Of a stretch of DNA of 64,000 bases, positions 1 to 12,739 are shown in pieces. The stretch lies in the NCBI RefSeq assembly GCF_047495875.1, contig NC_092463.1, positions 23,363,224 through 23,427,223 on the forward strand, written 5' to 3'. The position numbers and the translations under genes were made by a program. This stretch comes from Pithys albifrons albifrons. Taxonomy: Eukaryota > Chordata > Aves > Passeriformes > Thamnophilidae. A model generated the notes under the pieces. The model was not told where the DNA came from, made no database searches, and saw only the letters and a program-made list of their open reading frames with translations. Every line of letters starts with the position of its first letter. Positions within the stretch are counted from its first letter, which is position 1.

Positions 1-3000
1 GTAAGAACAGCTAAGGTCACAAATCTTGTCTGCAAGGTGAATATTACCACTTCACACACGTTTTAGTATGGCACTGATGTGTGCAAAGGAATAAAGACTG
101 GACCAACAGAATAATTTGCTTCTCTTTGAAAACATTAGGAGGCTAAGAGAAAAACTCAGCCATTGCTTCTAGTCTTAAAATTGGACTACAGTGTATTTTA
201 AAACCCATTAGTATGTGCCAAGGGATGGGAATATCTGGGCATGATTAACAGGGCTTTCAGCTGATGAGTCACATGCCAGAACTGACTGAAAATCTAGGGG
301 GAATTTTGGGTCCAATGACAAGCGGTTTAGCCTGCAGCAACTGGCAGCCTCTGAGGAGTTTGCTGCTGAATGCTCAGGCTCTCAGAACTTGGACATGATT
401 GCTACAGGCACTAAGGAAGAGGCACTTTCAAGAGAATGAAAAGTTCTGTAGTTTGAAGACGGGTTTCCAGGGAAAACTAGGTCTCCTAAGAAGAGGGATC
501 AGAGAGAAGTAAAAAAACCAAGAGTCCCCGAGGAAGGAGGAAAAGTTCTGATGGCACAGATATGCTGTCGTTGCAAATCTTACCCTGGCTTCAGGGGGAG
601 GATGGTGTTGAGCTGATGCTTCTCACACAGGCTAACGAGAATGAATGAAAATGCCATTCAGCTCTGAGATCCCTGCACACTCACAGCAAGTTTATCAAGT
701 AGGAAAATAAGACTTACTTATAGTTTGATTCAACAAAACTTCTAAGTATTCAAGGTGTTTTTCCATCTATCTTTTACTTACATTAAGTAATGGACTGGCC
801 AAAAACATATGTCTCTTCATGTCCTAAGGTGAATAAGGTTATGTTTATTTGGTGTTGAGCCAAATTAAAATAAGAAAGACAAACCAGGACAGTAAGTGGA
901 GTCACTCACATACCTATAATCTACAACTGCTGTCTGATCACGGTCTGGATTGTGAGCTAGTTCCCCAATTTGGACTCAATCCAGTGGGATGCTTTGTTGC
1001 TGAGAAGTGCTAGGAAACCTGGGTAATTTTAAGCAGAAAAGTCCTCCATATCAGGCTGGGGCCTGGCCATCTTTTAGTAGGTAAGCAGATGGCTTGGTGT
1101 ATGGTGGAGGGGATGAAAAAAATCCAGAGTGGTGGTGGGGAGGCAATTTCACTCTTTTTTTTTCCTTGCATTTCTTTGTAAAAGAACATCATGTCTGGCT
1201 GATCATTGCTACTGATCCCAACCACCACAGTGGTTTAGTCAAGAAGAGAACTGTATTTTCCACTGTACAAGTGAGGATTTAGATACCTTTTTTCAGTTTT
1301 GCATAGTAGTAAGGCATAAGTATCTATCAATATTCCATATATCCTATACAAACAGCATGACTGTGATATTCTGAAATTGGTCCATTATCACTGGTGCCAT
1401 CTGCAGTATTTATTGGGTGTCACAGCATTTTGTTGGTCTCAATCAAGGCTCAACTTTTGTGATGAGTGAATTTAGCCTCTTAGCCTGAGCAATGTCACCA
1501 GCAAGGCTGTCTGGTGGCTGTGCTGCAGCAGAGAGGTTTGCCTAGAGCAGTAACCTGACAGAAGAGCATTCTGGCCATGCTTCCAGAGGCACACCTGCAT
1601 CATGGCTTTTCAGAAGGCTGCCACGGGAACCTTCATGTTTGCATTCTCATCGATATTCCTAGAAAACTATCAGAGTTGTAGGTTGTACTCTTTCAATAGT
1701 TCTTGTAGAAGCAGAGATAAAACATGGGCATAACCATGAAACAGCCACTGATACTTGCTCTCCTCTTATTCTTCCATCTATCACCCTGCCTTTACTGAGC
1801 CCATCACCGAGAGATAGGAGTTCTTTACTGCTTATGCAGTCAGAGCAAACTCCTGTTGTTCAGGTTAATCCCGTTCCTCTCAGTTATACCTCCTTCTTTC
1901 CCCTACCTTAAAACGAGACTTAGTAGTAAACCTGGGTTTTTTTCTGATAATTGCATAAGGTTATTTGGTCTCCATCCCAGTAGCCACTGCTTGGTTAGGC
2001 TGTCTTATCCAGACAGTTCTCCCCTCCAGATCTCTAATCACTTCAGTTACTTTTCTCTGAATTCTTCTTCTCTGCTTGAATGAGGACTCGCTGGATACCG
2101 TAATGGCTATTAAAAACTGCAAAGCACAGTAGTGCAAGTGTCACTAGCTGTGAAGCACAGCAGCACTGTTTGATGTGAGCTAACAGCTCAAGCTTTTGCT
2201 TAAGTCCGTCCAAACCCTTACCTACAGCGAAGTCTCGCCCAATTAGCTGAAAATCTGCACAGCAGTTAAGAAACACAGTAAAGCTGGTAGTGCAAAGGTG
2301 TTTAGCTCAGGAATGCCCAAGTGCTTGCGTTGGCTTCCAGCAAGGAGGACGGCACCATCTGCTGCTATCCATGAAAACTGCAGACCTTGAAAAGCTATGC
2401 AATGTCTATATAGGACAGTATTTACTTGTAATACCATATTCTACTTTTATGAAGCACATTAATTTTGATGCTAAAGCACAGCTGTCGGTGAAGGGTTCTA
2501 TGAAAGTCAGCTGTTGTGGTGGTCTTGTGATGAGGAATTTGGAGCAGACCTGAAATGAATTAACGTATTTTACACAGTGAGCAGACATCTCTTCTTGTTC
2601 CTTTCCCCCTCTCTGCTCAGTGCCCTCAGATACCAAGGCAATAGCCTCTACTGAAAATCAAAGGATTTGCTTAGTCAGTCTGTGTGAACAGAGATATGTG
2701 AACATCATGAGTGCCTTTGTAAATTTACTTTTCTGAAGGAACTTGGATGAATTTCTGACTTGAAAGAAAGCTTACTTTTCAACCTCCATGCCTCCAAGTA
2801 TCTATCTGGAACATGTGTGCTGTGTACAGGCAGCTAAGGACCCAAATTCAGTAGTTCACCTGAATCATGTCTATGGGATTTGAATGCTTTTGGGGATCTT
2901 GGTGATACAGCCTTTGACCTCACTGTAGATTACATCTAGTTCAGGATACATTTGACACATCAAATCCTGCAACTTAATCAAAGTTTCATTCGCCAACTCA

Positions 3001-6000
3001 TTCTGTACATAGGAGCAAGGAAAGTGCACTCAGCATGGACCCCCAGAGAACAACTAAGACTTTCTTGTATTCACAAATACATTAACCATTTTCTCCTAAG
3101 GATGGTGCTTTCTGATATCTCTCCTCTTCACTTTCAGGAATCCCGTGGAGGTTTGACCCTAAATAAGTGTTCATCTTTCTCTTTTTACATGTCTGAGACA
3201 AAGATCTACTAATTTATGTAGGTAATAGCTTAATGCTAGGTAGGTGTTCATCACCAAAGACCTCTTATTGTTGGTGATTCAAGTAATTCATGTTCATCCC
3301 TGAGACAGTTCTTTCCATTCTGTGAAGATGTAGACTGCAAGTTAAACAGTTAATGGCCAAAATGGGCCATAGAGCTCTGCAAAAAATGAAAAAAAATCAC
3401 CCAAGATATTAAAGGATTAGTATTTCCAGCTCTGTAGCTTTATAGCCCAGACAAGAAAGATGATCCTATCTGGGAAGGGTCTGGGTGCCTCCAGATGAAA
3501 AGAACTTTTGGCAAAGCTTTGGTTCATTGTATAACCGTAAGAGGAAGCTCCAGTCAGTAGTAGAAGACCTGACATTTGTTTTTTTTCCCCAGAATTTCAA
3601 ACAGGGTACTGACAGCTCAGCATTTCAGAGCTCACATTTTAAGTTTTCTGTTTTAACATCTATGGAATGGGCAGCATGGGGTTTGAAATCTTAGAAACTT
3701 ATCGATGCAAATATTATTGATGTCACTAAATTTTTCTTCTACATTTAAGTTATGAAAAATTTGACTTTGCCTTGATTGATCCTTTAAAGACATGACTATG
3801 GTTTTGTTCATACCCATGATGACAGGGGAATTGCTTGTGTGTTATGTTAGGGATATGCTTATTTGTTGCAAATTTCAAGGCAGTTCAGGAAATTCATGAA
3901 AGCTTCTCTTTTTGTCATTGTGGGAGGGTCCCAGGACATCAAGCACTGTATTTTTTCCCAAAGTTTATTTACAAAGTTTCCAAATGCATTCTTACAGCTC
4001 CTTTTTAGAAACTTAAGATCCATTGTTTGTAAGATCCATCTAGAAGCTTATAATCTACTGAACAGTGATCTCTTGACTGTCACTGCTCAATAACAGTCTT
4101 GAACCGGTCTGGGTCCAGCTGGGTTTAGTAGCTTTCATTCAGCACCAAGGGTTTGATGGACGTAGAGTGGCTTGAAATCATTCAGACATCCTTGCACTAA
4201 GCACACTAATGAATGCCCTAGTCCTGGGCATGCAGCACAGGAAAGCCCAAACTGGCTCTGCTGCTGCCAGCTCTCTCCAGGGTAGCCAGACTGGCTTGAA
4301 CCCACAACAAAGGCAGTGGACTGCCAGTGCCACCTCAGAAGCTGCACAGCCAAAGCACCGTGTCTGGCCTAACAAACCATGCTGGGACTGGGCAGCACCT
4401 GGGGGCAGCTTGGGCATTTCTGCATATTTGACACAGGCAGTAGAGTCCAGGAAAACAACACACAGACAGCTGAAAAGCAGCAGGAGTTTCTTTTGTATTG
4501 TGATGCTGAAGATGAGCATGTGCTGGCTACTTTGATTCAGAACTTGTAGAAAATGTTTCATTGGTCAGTATCTACGAGTTGGAACCCTTTGAAGAGTAGA
4601 TTATGAAAAGAATGTGGGGAACAGTCGTATAGAAATGATGTCAGAAGCAATAAATTGTTAAAAATGTGCCTTTATTACTTCACCATTGCTGGTGCTGTCA
4701 AACCCATGCAAAGGTTTCTAGATGTGATTCTTCTTCTATATTCCTTTTATAGATGCAATAATTATTCATTCTTTAAAAGTCAAGATAAGCATTTATCCTG
4801 GAGAAAAGGGGCAGAAGAGGCTTTTGTTTATGTCTTCCCTTAAGTTTCCTATAAAAGATTAAAACCTTTACTTATTTCTTGAAGGTTTAAGACCGCGTAA
4901 GGCCTTGAGCATTGTATATTTACAATTATTCTGAATTGAAATGCAAGACTCCCTGCATCACAGGTGGAATGAAGTCTGTCAGACAGATTAGGTGTTTGCC
5001 TATGAAGATTTGATTGGGATACTGAAATGTCATTGCAAATTTATGCCATTGACCATTTATCTTGTGAAATGCCAGGTAATTTAGACTTTTTCAAGGGTGA
5101 GGTGAAGAGAACAACTCTTAACCCTAAAAAGCAGAAATTCTTAGTGAGATTTAGGTTGGATTGTAGATTAAGTACTTGCCTCAAAATTTCTTGAGTGCTT
5201 CCTCTCAAATAAATGCATTTCAATAATTTCTTTTAATTTATCATAATTTAGCTAAAATTTATTACTCTTTCCAATTTTATGAATTATTTAGGTTATTAGT
5301 AATAAAACTAGCAGAACCACATCTATTGTAATGCAGTCCTTTACCCCCATACAGTTTTCCTTTGCAGAATGAGGCCTGATTCCTTGCAGACTTGGAAAAG
5401 AATTCTCTTTGATCTTAATTTATGCAGGAAAAAATCTTTACCTTGGAGGAATGCCTGTTCTTCAGATGATCTCTGTTGAAAGCACTCGATACTCTCAGGA
5501 AAGACTATAGATGAATATTATTTATTCTGCTTATTTTTAGTTTCTTTCTTTAATATAGTAACCACAGGACAAAGAACACATGCAGATGTAACTTAGATAC
5601 AACCCACTACAAGAGTGTCCAAAACTGCCCATGAACTTTATTTTTAGCTTGTTTCAAGCATGAGCATATTATCTATGTCCTAAATTTAATTTTTGTGAAA
5701 ATGCTCTTTCCTTTAATCATGCTGCTCCCAGAGGTAGGTGGAGGGTCCTGAGGCCCCTGATGCCTTCTGTAACTGCTCCCGTGAAGAACCAGTGCGTGGA
5801 TGGAAGTGCCAGGACTAGACTGATGCATGCCCGGGTCTCTCCCCTGTGTTGATCTGCAATGTAACCCCCGCCCTCATGCAGGAGCTCAGGAGCATTTCTT
5901 AGTCTCCCATTTTAGAAGCAGCACATGAGGTTACAACAGTATGTGTCTGTGTGTCATGCTCCAGCCTCGCTACAGAGTAGCATACAAAATTTGGCCTCTA

Positions 6001-9000
6001 ATTTCTATTTCCTTCCTCACCAGCTTTTTAATGTGGTGGTGGTTTTGTTGTTTGTTTGTTTGCTTATTTCGTTTTGTTTTATTTTTAATAGAACTGCTTG
6101 GCTTCCGATGCCTGGAAGCATCCACCTGCTTCTGTTCCTCACACATACTGACAGAGTATCAAAGCACTTCACAGTATCTTAGGCTACCCTGGAAGAAGAC
6201 AGCTCAGGGGATGAAGAGAATTCATCCTCCAGTGGGAATTCACTCTGTGTTCTTATTCAGTTATTACATAATGGAAGGGAGTGAAATATGGTGAAACTAT
6301 AAGCACCTCTCTCCAGAGCTAGACCAAAGCCAAATTCCACATGGCTCCTAGCAGGGTTGTCAAATACTAGCCTTTTTTGTTAATGACTTTGCCTAAATGA
6401 AACAAACAGCAAGCCTCAAAACAGTTTTGGAAAGGGGCAGCTGTATGATCCCCTCACTTCTTAAAAATGCATGGTGTATGGTCCGGAGGCTTTTCAGCAC
6501 AGAAGCTCTTAGTAAGATGTTGATTTTCTCCATCATGAATTTGAAAGAAGATCTTTCTGACAGATGTGAGTAGGGAAGTGGCATCTTCTGTGGTCAGGGG
6601 GTTACTGGCCATGTCTGGAAGAAGAGATATAGATCCAGACATGGGGAGAATAAGGATGTCATGCCTAGCAGAAGGCATGATGTAAACTCAAGGATGACCC
6701 TTTCTTCCCCTTCTTCAGCTGGGCTGTGTTAAAACTGTGCTCCCTTTCAAGGGGTTTGTCTGTTATCTCACCATCTCTTGTCTCTGTCCCACAAAGGTCT
6801 GCAATGCAGCTTCTAAGTGGAATTACCTTCTCAGTTTCTCTCTGTCTCCTTGTGTGAAATTCCACATGTCAGGTCCCTCATATTTGTCATGCAGGAGGAT
6901 AAGATGTGGATCATGTTCAGCCATGTGATGGGGAGAGGGGTGAGGCAATGGGCTGCATTTGAATGTGTGCTTGCTAGTAGGGTCCTTCTGCACGAGGGGT
7001 GTTTCCCTTGGGACATTCCCTGTTCCTCCGGGCAGCACAGCAGATCAGAGCTCAGGGTGTTACCTGCCACCAGCCTACAAGGTCTGGCTCTCTGGCATTA
7101 GAGGGTTGGCATTACCACGTGTGTTTGTTAGAGTGTGAACATAATTTCTAGCCCACCTTGGACTTCATGTGCAGATCCCATTCCCCCTATTAGGAAGAAA
7201 AATTTCTTTGTTACCACTGGCCAGCAGAAGACATGTCCTCCTTCAAGTCCTTTGTGCTATCAGCTCCAAAGATAATCCATGTGGAATGCCTTGGTGTGAG
7301 CTAGTGACCTTACCGCAAGCCAGGTTAAGAGCAAGGCAGAGAGACATTTATTTACATAATTTAAAACAGCAGTCCAAAAGACTGGTGTGGTTGCAGTGAT
7401 TTACAAGGGCAGGGGTGCCCAGAGACAAGCTTTCACTAACAGCTGTACCGTTTCCCCTCAAGCCATGTGCAGGCTCTCAGGATGATGATGTTGGATCGAG
7501 CTGAGTGCAGCTTGTAAGCAAGCTGACTTTTCTGAGCTGAATTCCAAGAGTCTGATCTTGGATTGAGAAGACATGTAAGCTCTCAACCCTAACCTCTGAA
7601 GCCATTTTGGCTGTTTTTTTAGTTTTGCTCTTTCCAGGATTATTGATTCCTAACTTCCTAGGAGGCAGCTTTAGCCATTTTTTTCCAGGACTTGATAATA
7701 CTCCTCTACTTTAGGTAGTGCTGTGGCATTGCCCTGTTGTGAAAATGACAGTTGTGCTTGAATAAAATCTTAGCAAATGATTTACATTGTGAAGGAGGAA
7801 AGTAGAGAGAGAGAGGATTTCCTGTATTAATAGACACTGCCTGTTTTTCTCACTGTGAAAAAAGGCTGGATTCTCCTTGCCACATCTAAAATATCAAGAC
7901 TCTGCTTGTTTGATTAGCAGAGTAGAGGAACTCAGCTTCATATGGTAGCTATGCCCAGCTGTATATGTACCAGTGCCAATTCACATGCATTGCACACCTC
8001 AGGGTGTAAGTTCTACTTAGAGCAGGGTATTTGTGAATTTGTTTGTGTCTGCTGTGACACTGGGAGGGATAGGACTTGCTGCCAACACTTGCTCTCATTT
8101 TCAGAGATAATTTCTCATCCAAATTTTCCATGTATGGGAGGTTGGATGGAGACAGATGGTGAATTTAGCTGACTTAAAAATATTCTTTTAAGAAGCAAAA
8201 CAGAAAAGAAACATTCTGCAGTAATCTCTGCTGCTCCTGCTTCAACTGAGCTGGAAGGAGAGGAGCTGCAAACCCCTGAATTTTGGAGAGGCATTTTTCT
8301 GGACTAGGAAGGTCACGCATTTTAGTACTGATCTCTGTGTTGCCTGCAGGATTGTTCAAGGCAGGGGCACAATACCTTGTCCTCACTTTAGTTTTAATTG
8401 ATCCATATTTTAAAGACATGGACTTTTATTAGAAAGAGATACATATCAATGGAAATACTGAACCAGGAGAAGGAAAGTGTTAATTAAACTAAATGCATTG
8501 TGTTACTGCAATTCTCAAGGAACGCTGGGTGCTCACTTGTGGCCGTTTTGGCAGCAGGTGTGTTGAACATACTGAGGGGAAGAAGAGCCCTCATATTCAT
8601 GCAAGCCTTTCACAATGTTGTAATAGCACCTGAGATTACTGAAATACTGTTTGGTTTGCTTTCCCTTTCAAGGGCTACTAGCACACTCTGGAGCTCACTT
8701 TGTCTGCACAGACAGATTAGTCAGCTTAATTTTATTACTTCCTAATCTGTTTCTCTTGCTGCTTACTGTGCAATGGCTACTTAAGAAAAACTGAAATAGC
8801 TCCTGAACTTTGTAATCAGAAGCTTAAAAAGAACAACAGTTCTGATCCTGTGAGGTTTTAGTAGAGTGAAATTTTCTGCTTTATACACCCTGAGGGGCTT
8901 CTCTTTCAGCTCCCTTCTCTCTGCCAGACTGTTCTGTTACTGTGGTTTCTCCTCCTGCCTGTGCGTTCTCATATATTAGTCGTTGTTGCTGGAGTCCCCT

Positions 9001-9146
9001 GCGGTGATGAGGGTGAGTCTGTGGGCCATCCAGGAAACTCTGAATCTGTGGGCCCTGGCTTTTGTACTACCAACCAGGTCATCGGGCGCTTTTGCTAGGA
9101 GGAGAAAATATGTGTTCACTGTGCTAACCCCAAGCCCCTCAGTGCC
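1..9146. other. Left intergenic or intronic stretch, no gene recognised
   Basis: I see no open frame longer than 127 codons and none that resembles a known protein. If the LRRC74A-like gene to the right is intact, its distal leucine-rich-repeat exons should lie here or beyond the left edge on the - strand, but I could not identify them by reading. The stretch has low-complexity T/G-rich patches (for example about 6040-6090) and no clear CR1 copy. Confidence 0.5.
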
Positions 9147-9528
9147 TGTACTCCTGGTTTTTGGCTAGGACAGTGAATTTTTTCACAGTAGCTGTGAGGG
9201 AGCAGAGCCTGGAGCTGTGTGTGCATGTCTAAGTTGTTATTCCATACCACCTCACATCACTGCCAGGGATGAGAGTAAGGGAATCTCGCTTCCAAGAAGG
9301 TGGGTATGGCTTGCAGTAAGGGAAAAGCATTTTTTCATGTAAATCACCCTCTTTTTGTATACTTTTGTTATTAATGTTGTTGCTGTTACTGTTTGTTTTC
9401 TTATCTCATTGCTGTTTCCATTAAATTGTTTTTATCTCAACCTGTAATCTTTGACTTTTCCCTGTCTCACTGGAGCTGGGGGGAGAGGAGCAGCTTGTGG
9501 TTTGGAGTGCTGTTCCTAAACCACGACA
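9147..9528 (+). mobile_element. Solo LTR-like repeat, avian ERVL type
   Basis: The segment begins with TGTA followed by a CTGGTTTTTGGCTAGGACAG block, and ends with AAACCACGACA. These are the two ends I associate with a common avian ERVL-type LTR. An ATTAAA lies near 9419 within the 3' third, as expected for an LTR polyadenylation signal. No internal retroviral coding sequence is attached, so it is a solo or eroded LTR. I see no clear target-site duplication. The family name is from memory of the consensus and was not checked. Confidence 0.55.
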
Positions 9529-10372
9529 TCCTGGCTTTGCAGGAGTAATAAATTACTGAGCATCTATTTCAGGAGCTTCATCCTTTCTCAGAGAAGTCCT
9601 TATGGTGAAGGTTCAGTTTCTTCGCTTGGTAATTGCCCTGAAGAGAGACAAGTGTGCAGAGACAATGGGATCTTCCAGCCAGCTGTAACCAGATGCCATC
9701 CCAAGGCCTCCAAAGGAAGATGAAAATGAGGGATACCAGACACACTGAAATCTTCAGTGCATGGGACATCAGCAGGACAGAGATTGTGGCACTGCACATC
9801 CCAAAACAGACATATAAGATCACAGTGATTATTTTCCTAAAACAGCTGAAGCAATGGGACTTTGTGTTGTGCAAACTTCTCTCATACAGGTCATTCATGG
9901 CCTACAACACATTCTGAATTTTTCCTGCCCCTATTCCACTCCCATCATTGTACCTTGACCAAGAGCCCTTCCTGATACCAGGTAAAGGCCTTGCTGCAGG
10001 GCAGCTGCTGAAGGTGCCAAATGATGCAGAGGCTTTGAGACAGGAACTAATCAGAGAAGTTAAGCCTCTTATTTTTACTGGAGAATTGCAAAATTTTATG
10101 AAGTTGGCGTCTCTTACACAGTTCTGAAGGTTTGTTTCTCAGACAGACACACATAGCTGTTCTGAAAAAATGTTGGTGCAGTTCATCCAGTGTCTGTGTC
10201 CTTCCAGCCTCCCTTATTTCTGAACTAAGCAAGATGCACTTAGCAGAATTATACCAGAAAATCATGTGGGCATTGCCAAGTGAAATCCTGCCAAGTGAGT
10301 AGCAGCTTCCAGATGAGAATAGTCTGTTACACAGCCAGGGCTGCAAATGACCTTGGATTTCAGGTAACTCAC

Positions 10373-10450
10373 CATTAATGCCTCAGCAAGTAAGATGAAG
10401 TCTCCTCTCCAAAGTTGATTCCCAGGGAAGAAAAGTATGATAACAATGCA
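10373..10450 (-). other. Possible third LRR exon of the LRRC74A-like gene (weak)
   Basis: On the - strand a 26-codon open stretch ends in LLAEALM directly before a GTGAGT donor, in phase 0. That is the same ending style and phase as the exon at 11230-11402. The stretch fits the LxxLxLxxNxL leucine-rich-repeat spacing with several substitutions. The upstream acceptor (..GATCAG) lacks a polypyrimidine tract, and an in-frame TAG lies shortly before it. It may be a decayed exon or a chance match. Confidence 0.2.
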
Positions 10451-10532
10451 CTGATCTCTCCCTTGGTGCTATGCTGAGTTCTGCAGAAAGCTGTGCTTCC
10501 AGTTCATCACAGTCCGTATCTGGCTGTAAGAA

Positions 10533-11040
10533 GTTCTGATGGGTTGACCTTGATTGGATACCAGGTAGTCACCAAGCCACTCTGTCACTCCCTTGCTCAG
10601 CAGTACAGTGGGGAGAAAACAACATAGTAAAACGCTATCCTGTGCATCAAAATAAAGGCAGTTTAATGAAGTAAAAGAAGCCACACACTGAAGCAAAGGA
10701 AAAGAAACTATTTATTCTCTATTTCCCATCAGCAGGTGATATCCAGTCACTTCCTGTGAAGTCAGGCTTCAGTACACATAATGGTTGCTCTAGAAAACAA
10801 AAGTTGTACTAACAAATGTGCCACCATGTCCCACCTCCCCTTCCCTCCTGTGCCTTTCTCTCAGCTTCCAGTGCTGAGGAGATGTGATATGGTATGGAAT
10901 ATCCCTTTGCTTAGGTTGGATCAGCTTTCCTGGCTATGTACCCTCCCAGGATCTTGCCCACCCTCAGCCTAATGGTGAGGGAGGTGTTGGAGAGACAGTG
11001 TGATGCTCTGAGAGCTCACTAGCTCTTGGGGGTAGCTCCC
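10533..11040 (-). mobile_element. LTR-like repeat, avian ERVL type, inside the LRRC74A-like intron
   Basis: Read on the - strand this segment carries an AATAAA (plus-strand TTTATT at 10711-10716). It then has a short T-rich tract and ends near 10533 in a block complementary to GATGGGTTGACC. These elements occur in the same order as in a widespread bird LTR family that I know from memory. The right (5') border is blurred, and I could follow similarity only to about 11.0 kb. No retroviral genes are present. It lies in sense orientation within the intron after the exon at 11230. Confidence 0.55.
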
Positions 11041-11229
11041 TGAAAGGCCATCAGTTGCTGCATAAAACTTTTCCTGCACAGAGGATTAGAAACATGCTTA
11101 GAGTTTCAATGGGGAAGATACAGGACTTTTTCTACCACCCTGTACTCAGTGATGACTTCCAGGACTGAGAGAGGCCTAAAATTCCTACTGTTCTTGAGAA
11201 CAGTGGCTTCAGTATTACTGACTACTCAC

Positions 11230-11402
11230 CATAACACCAACAAGGACTTTGACACCTTTGAGCCCTAGACCATGGTAGTTCAGATTTACATAAGGCTTGG
11301 CCAAGTTTTGAATAATGTGTGAGACAGGCACCACCTCCCTCAGCCTGTATGCTTCCAAGGACATCTCTGTGCCCATAGTGCACACAAAGGCTACCTCAGG
11401 GT
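11230..11402 (-). CDS. LRRC74A: LRRC74A-like internal exon (start of the LRR domain)
   Basis: A 173-nt exon is bounded by a good acceptor (..TTTGTTTGTAG) and a consensus GTGAGT donor. It reads in one frame as 57 codons preceded by two bases, so it enters in phase 1 and leaves in phase 0. The peptide contains EAYRLREVVPVSHII followed by YVNLNYHGLGLKGVK, matching the segment of LRRC74A that introduces the ribonuclease-inhibitor-type leucine-rich repeats (the YxNLNHHGLG motif). LRRC74A sits next to ANGEL1, in divergent orientation, in human, so position and strand agree. LRRC74A has no well-established biochemical role; the fold suggests a protein-binding scaffold. Whether the whole gene is intact here cannot be judged, because the later exons were not found. 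Confidence 0.6.
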
Positions 11403-12615
11403 CTACAAACAAAAAGTATATTCATGAGTGGTGCATTAAATGTTCTCTCTCCACTTTAAATAAATTAAGCAACTTAATAAAATTAAGTAACACTATGCAA
11501 CAACAGTATATTGTTACTAGATCTTAAGGAGTTGTAATCTTTTGGTTGTCTCCATCCCTTTATCCCAGATCTCCAGGAGTTATCCTCCTTGCTTCCTCAT
11601 TTGGCTTCCAGTGACTTACTGCAGCTTCTCACCAGTCTGCAATGTGACTGAACCTTTTTTGTGTAATTGAGAATTCTTCACATCAGGCAAAAACATTTTT
11701 TTTAATCATAATTGAAGCACACAGCTGATATTGCCAGCAGAGGTAGGGCAGCTCAGAACATACTGGCTTACAACCAGCAGGAAGGATCCCAGCATTCTCA
11801 TCTTGGCCACTGAGTGTTGTTGACACAGCTGCAGTGAGACATATCAGTGCAGCTCAAGGCTGTATTTCCACAAAAACTTGTCATTTGGAATTCCTTCATC
11901 AAACCCCATACTTAGAGCTCATATTTCTCCATGTTGTTATACACATTCAGTGGTCTAACCTCAAGACAAATTCCACTCTCATCAAAGCCATTTTCCAGTT
12001 CATTCTGAAGCCTCTAACAAAACAGTCCTTGTTCTAGCATTCTTATGTTTTTTTGATTTTCCTTCCATTTTTAACAAATTAGAAAGTTCTTATCCTAAAT
12101 TATGGATAAATCCTACTGTTACAAAAAGGAGTGCAAGACTTGCTTAGCCAGAGGACTGACTTAATGAGGCAGAAAATAAGAGGAGGGCCACCAGAACAGT
12201 CTAGGATGGTTGTGGCAAACCCATGGTGTGCAGACCTATAAGTGCCATGCAGTGTTTTATCAGGGGTGCACAAACAAGGCCACAGTCCCATCCCTAGTTT
12301 CAGATAGCTGCTCCTCCTGCCCAGGCATGGGGCTGGACTGGCAGTGTTGGCTATTAATGACTAGAGGAGAGAATAAGGAACAAATACATTGCGGTGGTGT
12401 GGAGAGAGCAGTTGAAGGAAGATATTTGACATCAAAGGGAGTGCTCTTAAGGGGAAGTTCATTCCCACCCCCATCTTAATCAGTTTTCAGACTATATGTG
12501 GTTGTCAGGATTCTAGCAGGATTGTGTTCTTGGTCTCCATTTTGAATATATACCCATTGGTAGGAACAGCTCTGACTGTAAGGGAAAGCATAGTGAAGGC
12601 AGATGGTCAGAAAAC

Positions 12616-12739
12616 ATTCAGCTTCAACCCCTGGTTCAGTGTCTGGGCCTTCTGTGGCCTTCTCTGCTGAGGCATCAGCCAGCAACACACACTCCTGAGA
12701 CTCACTGATTTTGGACATCTCTTCATTCTGGTCTGCCAT
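12616..12739 (-). CDS. LRRC74A: Probable first coding exon of the LRRC74A-like gene
   Basis: The - strand frame starts with a methionine at 12739 and gives an acidic, Ser/Glu-rich, low-complexity N-terminus (MADQNEEMSKISESQ..). That is the kind of N-terminus LRRC74A has before its repeat domain. A GT at 12615-12614 would end the exon after 41 codons plus one base, matching the phase required by the exon at 11402-11230. The donor (GTTTTC) is poor, and conservation of this part of the family is low. The call therefore rests on position, strand, phase and composition. Further exons may lie between the two. Confidence 0.35.

Noticed and set aside
905..975. - strand peptide LAHNPDRDQTAVVDYR before a GTATGT donor
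   Set aside because: Only about 20 codons, poor acceptor, no identifiable protein. Likely chance.
2222..2254. 33-nt - strand segment with an excellent acceptor and a GTAAGG donor
   Set aside because: Too short to identify; the peptide fits no expected family segment. Probably a chance pseudo-exon.
2290..2640. Overlapping open frames on both strands, one flanked by a decent acceptor (CATTTCAG on the - strand)
   Set aside because: No recognisable protein, weak donor, and no link to the LRRC74A repeat pattern. Insufficient to call an exon.
4178..4561. 127-codon - strand open frame
   Set aside because: Cys-rich without a recognisable motif, no splice context, and an open frame on the other strand as well.
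9578..9917. Overlapping + and - strand frames right of the first LTR
   Set aside because: Neither has recognisable similarity, and reciprocal open frames on opposite strands suggest chance.
10469..10696. - strand frame with an apparent LRR-like stretch (LLSKGVTEWLGDYLVSN)
   Set aside because: The DNA matches an avian ERVL-type LTR block, so the leucine-rich look is accidental.
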